DNA of 8,821 bases. It comes from an uncultured bacterium. Lineage in GTDB: Bacteria; Pseudomonadota; Gammaproteobacteria; Burkholderiales; Burkholderiaceae_E. Where the stretch lies: assembly GCA_903864485.1 (NCBI GenBank), contig CAIPGD010000417.1, forward strand, positions 1 through 8,821, written 5' to 3'. Position 1 is the stretch's first letter; every line of letters starts with the position of its first letter. A program made the translations under genes and the position numbers. The notes beneath the pieces were generated by a model. The model did no database searches. It worked only from the letters and a program-made list of their open reading frames with translations, and had not been told where the DNA came from. Below are positions 1-5,850 of this stretch, piece after piece.

Positions 1-13
1 CAAGGCCATCCCC

Positions 14-979
14 ATGAACCGTCGCGCAACCGGCGCGCTCCTGCTTCTCGCATTGCTTTGGGGCGGATCATTCCCGTTTATTCGCGTGGCGGTACCAGAG
101 TTTGGGCCACTGCCATTGATGGCGCTGCGAGCGCTCATCGGGGCTGCGGTGTTGGTCCCGATGCTGGCTTTTTCGGGCCGCCTCGGGAGCCTGCGCGACC
201 GAACCGGTCATGCGTTTCTGGTGGGCGTGATCAATTCCGCGCTGCCATTTGTGCTCTTTGCCTGGGCCCAGCAGTTTGTCCCCGCCGGGCTCAACGCCAT
301 CCTGAATGCAACGACGCCATTCTGGACCGCCTTGGTGGCCTGGGCCTGGCTCGGCGACCAACTCGATCGACGCCGGGTGATTGGGCTTTTGATCGGTTTT
401 GGTGGTGTCGTGATCCTCGCCTGGGAGCGCGCGAGTTTCGGCGCCGGGGGTAGCGGCTGGGCCATCCTCGCGGCCCTGACAGCGGCTCTGAGTTACGGCG
501 TATCGGGCAGTTACATGAAACGATTTCTCAGCGGGACCAATCCCCTGGCGATCGCCACCACCAGCCAGTTAAGCGCCAGCGCTCTACTGACGCCATTTGC
601 GCTTTTGAACCTTCCCGCCACGCTGCCCTCGGCCAAGGCCTGCTGGGCGGTACTGATGCTGGGCGTTTTTTGCACCGGCTTTGCCTATGCGATTTTCTTC
701 TGGTTAATCGAAACGGTTGGCTCCGCACGGGCGACCACCGTGACCTTCCTGGTCCCGTTATTTGCAGTCACCTGGGGTGGCCTCTTGCTCGATGAGCAGG
801 TCACTTGGGACATGGTAATCGGCGGTGGCGTGGTACTTGCGGGCACCGCGCTCACCCTGGGTTTCTCCCCAACTTTGCGCCTCCCATTGCGCCTCCCATT
901 GCGCCGCCGTCCAAACCCATCAGCCGCTTCGGCCGCTTCTGCTGCTTCGGCTGCTTCTGCTGCTTCGGCAGAACCATGA
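14..979 (+). CDS. EamA/DMT-family inner-membrane transporter
   Basis: The 321-residue product is an integral membrane protein of the drug/metabolite transporter superfamily, whose members usually export amino acids, metabolites or toxic compounds; the substrate cannot be read from sequence. Two EamA repeats are visible, roughly residues 8-137 and 148-283, each with about five hydrophobic segments. Family hallmarks are LLWGGSFPFIRVAV near residue 14, the NATTPFWTALVAW stretch near 98 and its counterpart VTFLVPLFAVTWG near 243. The ATG at 14 is preceded by AAGG nine bases upstream, a modest Shine-Dalgarno sequence, and gives a typical family N-terminus. After the last helix there is an unusual tail of about 39 residues, first LRLP repeats, then five AAS units ending in AEP, encoded by short tandem DNA repeats. 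The stop codon overlaps the msrQ start (ATGA), so the two are probably cotranscribed. Family assignment is secure; specificity is unknown. Confidence 0.92.
   Translation: MNRRATGALLLLALLWGGSFPFIRVAVPEFGPLPLMALRALIGAAVLVPMLAFSGRLGSLRDRTGHAFLVGVINSALPFVLFAWAQQFVPAGLNAILNATTPFWTALVAWAWLGDQLDRRRVIGLLIGFGGVVILAWERASFGAGGSGWAILAALTAALSYGVSGSYMKRFLSGTNPLAIATTSQLSASALLTPFALLNLPATLPSAKACWAVLMLGVFCTGFAYAIFFWLIETVGSARATTVTFLVPLFAVTWGGLLLDEQVTWDMVIGGGVVLAGTALTLGFSPTLRLPLRLPLRRRPNPSAASAASAASAASAASAEP
877..900 (+). repeat. 12-bp tandem repeat, two exact copies, in transporter 3' end
   Basis: The unit gcgcctcccatt occurs at 877-888 and again at 889-900, followed by a partial third start (gcgcc). It encodes an LRLP-type peptide repeat just after the last predicted membrane helix of the EamA protein. 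The unit length is a multiple of three, so copy-number change would alter tail length without shifting the frame. Confidence 0.85.
923..967 (+). repeat. 9-bp tandem repeat, five units, encoding (Ala-Ala-Ser) tail
   Basis: Five 9-bp units lie at 923-931, 932-940, 941-949, 950-958 and 959-967. They follow the pattern gcYgcttcK, with the last base alternating g and t, giving a higher-order 18-bp period. They encode consecutive Ala-Ala-Ser triplets at the C-terminus of the transporter. The array ends nine bases before the msrQ ATG, so it occupies the region where a ribosome binding site for msrQ would be expected. Confidence 0.88.
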
Positions 980-1632
980 CGAACCCGCAGCGCGCACTCA
1001 ACCCCTCGACCCTGGCGCGCAGCCTGACCCTAATTCGCTTCAGCACGATCGGCCCGGCCGTCTGGCTCGTCATTCTCGCGTTCACAGACCAATTGGGCGC
1101 CAATCCAATCGAGAAACTGATTCGAGAAACCGGTACCTGGGCCCTGATCTGGTTAAGCGCGAGTCTCAGCGTCACCCCGATACGCGCGATAGCCGCGCGT
1201 CTGAAACCGCCCGGGTTTCAGATCCTGGCCCAACTCGGGCCGCTGCGGCGCACCTTTGGCCTCACGGCCTTCTGCTATGCATTGCTGCACTTCAGCGCGT
1301 ACGCCGCCTGGGATCAGGGGTTCGAACTCGGCCCCATCATCGCCGATGTCATCAAACGGCCCTTTATCGCGGTCGGCATGGCCTCCTTACTCGGTTTGAG
1401 CGTCCTTGCGGCCACATCCCCCAAGCGGGTGGTACGTTGGCTCGGCGGGCTTCGCTGGCGGCGCGTCCATCGCCTCATCTACCTGATTGGCCCGCTCGTG
1501 CTTTTGCATTTCACGTGGCACAAAGCCGGCAAGAATGATTTCGAGCGCCCGATCCTCTATGGCACCATCATCGGCATCGGCCTCCTGCTGCGCATTGGGT
1601 TCTCGATTGCCCAGCGTCGAGCGAAGCCCTGA
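976..1632 (+). CDS. msrQ: MsrQ (YedZ) haem-binding membrane subunit of the periplasmic methionine sulfoxide reductase system
   Basis: The 218-residue product matches the MsrQ/YedZ family, a ferric-reductase-like inner-membrane haem b protein that passes electrons from the quinone pool or flavin reductase to the periplasmic molybdoenzyme MsrP, which repairs oxidised methionine in envelope proteins. Visible family features are GANPIEKLIRETGTWAL (41-57), SVTPIRA (65-71), LGPLRRTFGL (87-96), KRPFIAVG (127-134), WRRVHRLIYL (161-170) and LLHFTWHKAGKN (176-187). Histidines at 105, 165 and 178 keep the 60- and 13-residue spacing of the E. coli protein and are the likely haem ligands. About six hydrophobic segments are present. 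The ATG at 976 is chosen because it gives the family length and N-terminus; the same frame is open upstream to 805 but that part lies inside the transporter gene. There is no clear Shine-Dalgarno sequence, so translation probably depends on coupling through the ATGA overlap. The usual partner msrP is not adjacent. Confidence 0.9.
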   Translation: MTNPQRALNPSTLARSLTLIRFSTIGPAVWLVILAFTDQLGANPIEKLIRETGTWALIWLSASLSVTPIRAIAARLKPPGFQILAQLGPLRRTFGLTAFCYALLHFSAYAAWDQGFELGPIIADVIKRPFIAVGMASLLGLSVLAATSPKRVVRWLGGLRWRRVHRLIYLIGPLVLLHFTWHKAGKNDFERPILYGTIIGIGLLLRIGFSIAQRRAKP

Positions 1633-1636
1633 GAGG

Positions 1637-2998
1637 TCAATGCCTGTTGGGCGTCGATTCGAGCGCAGATTCGAGCAAGGATTCCAGCGCGGATTCCAGC
1701 ATTTGCGCCGCCTGCAACGTCAAGCCATCGGCACCCTGTGGGCCAATGACTTGAAGCCCCATCGGTGCACCAGACACCCCACGTAGCCCCGGCACACTGA
1801 CGCAAGGGTTGCCAATCAACGTCCAGACCCGATTGAAATGAGACGGTCCGGTGCTCTCGAGCCCCAGGGGCGCCTCATCGGGCGCGCTCGGAGTCAGCAG
1901 CACGTCACACTGGGAATTGAACCAATCGGTCAGGGCGGGTCGGTAACGCTGGGTCAGCGCCTGCGCCGTCGCATAGTCCTCATCACTAATCGTTTCAGAT
2001 TCCAGTAAATAATCACGCAAGATTAACGAGAGCCCCTGCGGGCTTCGCCGCATTTCCGTGCGCAGAGCGCGAACAGCTTCCCAGCCCTGAATCACCCCGT
2101 GGGCCTCGAAGAGTTCGGCCACCATGGCTGGGAGTTCGAGGGGCTTGATCGTCGCCCCCGCATTCGCCCAGGCCCGACTCGCGGTCTCGATCGCCAACGC
2201 GGCACTGGGCGAATAGTGGCCCCAAGGGTAGGACTGCGGGACGCCAACCACCCAATTGGATCGAGACGGCCCGTCGATAGTCGGACGCTCGTCCGGGCCC
2301 GGAAAGCCGATGCTCGGACTGAGCGCCTGTGCCAGCCAGGCCACGTCCCCAACCGTTCGGGCAAACAGACCGGCCGTGTCGAGCGACCACGAGAAGGGCT
2401 TGAAGCCGTTGATGGGAAGATGCCCAAACGTGGGCTTGAAGCCCACCACGCCGCAATAGGATGCCGGACGAATCGTCGATCCCCCCGTCTGCGAGCCCAC
2501 TGCCCAAGGCAACAGGCCAGCCGCGACCGCAGCGGCCGACCCTGCAGACGAGCCACCGGGGGTGCGATCCCACGCAGCCGGATTACGGGTCGGCGCCGGA
2601 TTTAAAAATGCGAACTCGGTCGTCGCTGTCTTGCCAACCACGACCCCGCCGGCCTGCTCAATCACGCCCACCAGCGCCGCATCGACCCGCGCGGGAACCA
2701 GTCGATGCAATGCCGAGCCATACGCGGTCGGCAGTTCGGTCGTATCGATAATGTCCTTCAAACCGATGGGTAGTCCAGCCAGGGCGGCAGGGCCCGAATG
2801 TGCGGTGGAATTTGTGGCGGAACCTGTTGCCCTGATGGCGTCGTGCTCGTCGACCAAACTCGTAAACGCGAGAATCTTCGGGTCGTGCGCCGCAATCGCG
2901 GCCAGCGTTTGACGCATCAGATCGAGAACCGTGACCTCACCCCGACGGATTGCGGCCAGCGCTTCGAGCGCCGTGGTTTGCAGCCAGATCGCACTCAT
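1637..2998 (-). CDS. Amidase-signature (AS) family hydrolase
   Basis: The 453-residue product belongs to the amidase signature family, which hydrolyses C-N bonds of amides through a Ser-cisSer-Lys triad. The triad is intact: Lys81 in GLPIGLKDIIDT, cis-Ser150 in TPGGSSAGSAAA, and nucleophile Ser174 in SQTGGSTIRP; the 24-residue spacing between the serines equals that of fatty acid amide hydrolase. CGVVGFKPTFGHLP follows, then a variable C-terminal substrate region with the family motif GNPCVSVP (396-403) and a late GLQVIGP (414-420). It is not GatA as far as can be seen: no gatB or gatC is adjacent. The substrate is unknown. The ATG overlaps the aceE stop codon by four bases and lacks a good Shine-Dalgarno sequence, so translation is probably coupled to aceE. 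The C-terminus ends in a repeated LESA/LESL tail encoded by 12-bp repeats. No signal peptide is seen, so it should be cytoplasmic. Confidence 0.9.
   Translation of the reverse strand: MSAIWLQTTALEALAAIRRGEVTVLDLMRQTLAAIAAHDPKILAFTSLVDEHDAIRATGSATNSTAHSGPAALAGLPIGLKDIIDTTELPTAYGSALHRLVPARVDAALVGVIEQAGGVVVGKTATTEFAFLNPAPTRNPAAWDRTPGGSSAGSAAAVAAGLLPWAVGSQTGGSTIRPASYCGVVGFKPTFGHLPINGFKPFSWSLDTAGLFARTVGDVAWLAQALSPSIGFPGPDERPTIDGPSRSNWVVGVPQSYPWGHYSPSAALAIETASRAWANAGATIKPLELPAMVAELFEAHGVIQGWEAVRALRTEMRRSPQGLSLILRDYLLESETISDEDYATAQALTQRYRPALTDWFNSQCDVLLTPSAPDEAPLGLESTGPSHFNRVWTLIGNPCVSVPGLRGVSGAPMGLQVIGPQGADGLTLQAAQMLESALESLLESALESTPNRH
1656..1703. repeat. 12-bp imperfect tandem repeat, four units, in amidase 3' end
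   Basis: Four units of the form gattcSagcNNN lie at 1656-1667, 1668-1679, 1680-1691 and 1692-1703. The first two carry gattcgagc and the last two gattccagc. Read on the minus strand they encode four Leu-Glu-Ser-type tetrapeptides (LESA, LESL, LESA, then LES) near the C-terminus of the amidase, beyond the conserved fold. The unit is a multiple of three, so expansion or contraction would not break the frame. Confidence 0.85.
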
Positions 2999-5640
2999 GC
3001 CCGAGACCCACGAGACAGACCCGATAGAGAATTCGCGTAGCTCGCCAGTGCCTGTAAAGCGGCTCGAACGATCGAATCCGCGTCAACTTCGAAGTACTTA
3101 CGCAACTGCTGACGGGTATCGCTGCGCCCAAATCCATCTGTGCCCAACGTGATCATCCGCGCGTCCAGATACTCTGCGATCAGTTGCGGCCAGGCGCGCA
3201 CATAGTCGCTCGCCGCAATGATCGGCAGATCGCCCGCCAGCAGAGTGGCCACATGACTCGCGCGCGGCCGGTCGAGCGGTTCGCTCTGATCGAGTCGTTG
3301 CAATGCGCAAGCCTCTCGCGCCAATTCGCTATAACTGGTCGCACTAAAGACTTCACAGGTGACGCCATGCTGATCAGCGAGCTGGTGGGCAGCTAAAAGC
3401 ACTTCGCGCAGGATCGCCCCCGAGCCAAGCAGTCGAATGGTTTGATGGCTTTGGATGGGGACTATTGAGGGCTTGGCCTGCCCAGTCGGCTCAATTACCT
3501 GCAACCGATACAAACCCTTTAATAAGTCGGCATGGGCGCTCTCAGGCAGGCTGGGCATCGCATAATTTTCATTCATCAGCGTCAGGTAATGGAATTCATC
3601 CTGCTGCTCGACCAGCATTCGCTTAATTCCATATTCGAGAATGACCGCGACTTCGCCCGCATGCGCTGGATCCCAGGCCCGGCAATTGGGGATCGTGCTG
3701 GCGACCACCAGACTCGAGCCATCCTGGTGCTGTAGTCCCTCACCGCCCAGTGTGGTGCGGCCAGCGGTCGCCCCAAACAAAAAGCCTCGCGAGCGCTGAT
3801 CGGCCGCTGCCCAAATGAGATCCCCCACGCGCTGAAACCCGAACATCGAGTAGTAAATGTAGACCGGCAGCATTGGCAGGCCATGCACGCTGTAGCTCGT
3901 CGCCGCCGCAATCCAGGAACTCAGCGCACCCGCTTCGTTGATCCCTTCCTCGAGTAACTGCCCGTCGGGGATTTCCCGGTAATACAACATCGTGTCACGG
4001 TCTTCGGGTTCGTATTGCTGACCCTCCGGCGTGTAAATACCGACCTGACGAAACAGACTCGCCATCCCGAACGTACGCGCCTCGTCCGCCACAATCGGCA
4101 CAATGCGCGGGCCCAAGGCTGGGTCTTTAAGCAAATTCCCGAGCATCCGAACCGCTGCCATGGTGGTGCTCATTTCGCGGCCATCGGCCTTCAATGCGAA
4201 GTCTCCCCACGCTGAGATCGGTGGCACTGGGACCACGGGCGCACTCGGATTGCGCAGTGGCAAGAACCCCCCGAGCGCCGTGCGACGGCCCTGCATGTAT
4301 CGCAGTTCAGCACTATCCTCAGCGGGCTTATAAAAACGCAGGCTCGCGACATCCTCGTCGCTCAAGGGCAAGGCGAAACGGTCACGGAATGCCATCAGCG
4401 CGTTGACGTCGAGCTTCTTGGCCTGATGGGCCGTCATGCGGCTCTCACCAGCCCCGCCCATGCCATAGCCCTTCTTGGTTTTAGCCAGAATGACCGTTGG
4501 GCGCCCAGAATGCATACGCGACTCAGCGAACGCCGCATATAACTTACGAAAATCATGACCACCGCGTTTGAGCCCATCGATCTCAGCTTCACTCATGTGG
4601 GCCACGAGCTTCTGGACTTCGGGGTCCTGCCGAAAGAAATGCTCAATGTTGTAAGCACCATCGTTGGCGCCGAGGGTCTGGTACTGCCCGTCGACCGTGC
4701 GGCTCAGCGCGCGCAGCAACACGTGGTCGGTATCGCGGGCAAAGAGTGCATCCCATTCACTGCCCCATAAGACCTTGATGACTTTCCAGCCCGCGCCGTT
4801 AAAGAGGGATTCCAGTTCCTGGATGATTTGTCCGTTGCCGCGTACCGGGCCATCAAGTCGTTGCAGATTGCAGTTGATGATGAAGGTCAGGTTATCGAGC
4901 TTTTCCCGCGCAGCGAGCGTGAGGCCTGCGATGGACTCCGGCTCGTCCATTTCACCGTCACCAAAAACGCCCCAGACGTGACGGTCCGATGCGGTCTTCT
5001 CCAAAAGGCCGCGGGCCTGCAGGTAGCGGATAAAGCGCGCCTGATAGACCGCATTCAACGGTCCAAGACCCATCGATCCGGTCGGGAACTGCCAGAAAGT
5101 CGGCATCAGCCACGGATGCGGATACGAACAAAGACCGTCGCCGCCGACCTCCTGCCGATAGTTCGCCAGTTGCTGCTCGGTTAGGCGCCCTTCAAGGAAC
5201 GCCCGCGAATAAACACCGGGCGCCGAGTGCGGTTGAAAGTAGACAAGGTCGCTGCGCTGGCCATCCGGACTGCCCCGAAAAAAGTGATTAAAACCGACTT
5301 CAAAAATCTCTGCTGCTGACGCGTAGCTGGCGATATGACCGCCCAATTCGCCATAAGCCTCATTCGCCCGTGCCACCATTGCGAGGGCATTCCAGCGCAT
5401 GATCGCCGTCAGGCGCTCCTCGATGCGCAAGTCGCCCGGATAGGCACCCTGGCGATCGAGACCGATCGTGTTCCGATAGGCTGAAAACGGCTGCAGATGC
5501 GGGTCGATGCCTAAGGTCTGCGCGAGCTCTTCAAGTTGCTCAATCAGATACAGCCCGCGTTGCGGCCCAGCGGTCGCGACCACGGCCCGAAGCGCTCCAA
5601 GCCATTCCTGAGTTTCCTGCGGATCGCTATCGATGCTCAT
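2995..5640 (-). CDS. aceE: Pyruvate dehydrogenase E1 component, homodimeric AceE type (or a paralogous 2-oxoacid dehydrogenase E1)
   Basis: The 881-residue product is a full-length thiamine-diphosphate E1 of the AceE family (E. coli 887 aa), which decarboxylates pyruvate and passes the acetyl group to the lipoyl domain of E2. Key residues are all present, numbered from the chosen start: His102 in GGHIASY, His138 in FQPHSAPGVY, the ThDP/Mg motif GDGEMDEPES (227-236) with INCN (255-258), His405 in TAHQAKK, Glu520 in ADEARTFGM, Glu565 in EEGINEAG and His638 in GLQHQDGSS. These correspond to E. coli His106, His142, His407, Glu522, Glu571 and His640. The ATG at 5640 gives MSIDSDPQETQEW, matching the E. 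coli N-terminus; the frame is open to a GTG at 5700, but the extra 20 residues look unlike the family. The Shine-Dalgarno sequence is weak. No aceF or lpd is adjacent, and the next gene is an amidase overlapping by ATGA. The PHSAPGVY and GLCSYPHPWLMP wording recalls a second AceE-like paralogue in pseudomonads (MdeB, 2-oxobutyrate), so the substrate may not be pyruvate. Confidence 0.93.
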   Translation of the reverse strand: MSIDSDPQETQEWLGALRAVVATAGPQRGLYLIEQLEELAQTLGIDPHLQPFSAYRNTIGLDRQGAYPGDLRIEERLTAIMRWNALAMVARANEAYGELGGHIASYASAAEIFEVGFNHFFRGSPDGQRSDLVYFQPHSAPGVYSRAFLEGRLTEQQLANYRQEVGGDGLCSYPHPWLMPTFWQFPTGSMGLGPLNAVYQARFIRYLQARGLLEKTASDRHVWGVFGDGEMDEPESIAGLTLAAREKLDNLTFIINCNLQRLDGPVRGNGQIIQELESLFNGAGWKVIKVLWGSEWDALFARDTDHVLLRALSRTVDGQYQTLGANDGAYNIEHFFRQDPEVQKLVAHMSEAEIDGLKRGGHDFRKLYAAFAESRMHSGRPTVILAKTKKGYGMGGAGESRMTAHQAKKLDVNALMAFRDRFALPLSDEDVASLRFYKPAEDSAELRYMQGRRTALGGFLPLRNPSAPVVPVPPISAWGDFALKADGREMSTTMAAVRMLGNLLKDPALGPRIVPIVADEARTFGMASLFRQVGIYTPEGQQYEPEDRDTMLYYREIPDGQLLEEGINEAGALSSWIAAATSYSVHGLPMLPVYIYYSMFGFQRVGDLIWAAADQRSRGFLFGATAGRTTLGGEGLQHQDGSSLVVASTIPNCRAWDPAHAGEVAVILEYGIKRMLVEQQDEFHYLTLMNENYAMPSLPESAHADLLKGLYRLQVIEPTGQAKPSIVPIQSHQTIRLLGSGAILREVLLAAHQLADQHGVTCEVFSATSYSELAREACALQRLDQSEPLDRPRASHVATLLAGDLPIIAASDYVRAWPQLIAEYLDARMITLGTDGFGRSDTRQQLRKYFEVDADSIVRAALQALASYANSLSGLSRGSRA

Positions 5641-5672
5641 GGCGGCTTTGTACTCAAGTTGCGGATGATTTG

Positions 5673-5690
5673 GCTCGAATTGTATCGAGC
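5673..5690. promoter_or_regulatory. Perfect 6-bp inverted repeat framing the aceE -10 box
   Basis: The arms GCTCGA (5673-5678) and TCGAGC (5685-5690) are exact reverse complements, separated by six bases, ATTGTA, which is the complement of the proposed TACAAT -10 box. A dyad centred on a -10 element is a common operator arrangement. It does not match the E. coli PdhR box (ATTGGTnnnACCAAT). It could also be chance, given how frequent TCGA-containing words are in this genome. Confidence 0.35.
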
Positions 5691-5705
5691 ATATGATCAC
5701 CCCAA
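5679..5705 (-). promoter_or_regulatory. Candidate sigma-70 promoter for aceE
   Basis: On the minus strand a -10-like TACAAT (5684 to 5679, five of six consensus bases) is preceded by TTGGGG (5705 to 5700, three of six) with a 15-bp spacer, shorter than the ideal 17. Transcription would begin around 5672, leaving a leader of roughly 30 bases before the aceE ATG at 5640. The placement, in the only sizeable gap on the minus strand, supports it; the -35 box and spacer are weak. Confidence 0.4.
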
Positions 5706-5850
5706 GAGGCTGGGCCGCTGCGAGACGCCGTATCTTGCGATCGTCCCCTGTGATGCACCACGGTTTCTACTCGATCTGGTCGAACGCTGGATCAAGCAAC
5801 AGGCCCATGCCACTGTCGTGTTCGAAGACGCCAGCCCCTTCAACTCCTAA

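Larger units (their letters stand above)
5665..5850 (+). pseudogene. Probable remnant of mobA (molybdenum cofactor guanylyltransferase)
   Basis: A 61-codon + strand frame fills the gap between aceE and the glutamate synthase gene. Its second half reads RCETPYLAIVPCDAPRF followed by LLDLVERWIKQQAHATVVFED. This resembles the central segment of MobA, which transfers GMP to molybdopterin; the E. coli equivalent is CPCDTPYIPPDLAARL, whose Asp binds the metal. Third positions are mostly G or C, as in the real genes here. The N-terminal LAGGxxxRMGGxDK nucleotide-binding half and the C-terminal domain are absent, and the first 12 or so residues, which overlap the aceE control region, do not look like MobA. 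Its stop codon (5848-5850) directly abuts the glxD stop on the other strand. I read it as a decayed fragment left after deletion or insertion. A real small gene is possible, but no good ribosome binding site precedes the ATG at 5665. The family match was made by eye, without a search. Confidence 0.45.

Noticed and set aside
805..975. Upstream extension of msrQ to an ATG at 805
   Set aside because: The extra 57 residues lie inside the transporter gene and read as low-complexity shadow sequence; the family length and N-terminus fit the ATG at 976.
2099..2605. 168-codon + strand frame antisense to the amidase gene
   Set aside because: Arg/Pro-rich shadow of an intact, motif-bearing gene on the opposite strand.
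1637..2998. GatA subunit of the Glu-tRNA(Gln) amidotransferase
   Set aside because: The amidase triad is shared by the whole family, but no gatB or gatC is adjacent, and the S-Q-T-G-G-S-T-I-R-P wording and overall length fit general amidases better.
5641..5700. Extended aceE start at the GTG codon at 5700
   Set aside because: The added 20 residues do not match AceE N-termini, while the ATG at 5640 gives an E. coli-like start; the GTG also lacks a Shine-Dalgarno sequence.
5641..5850. Rho-independent terminator after glxD
   Set aside because: No stable GC hairpin followed by a T-run is seen on the minus strand, so glx transcripts may continue into aceE.
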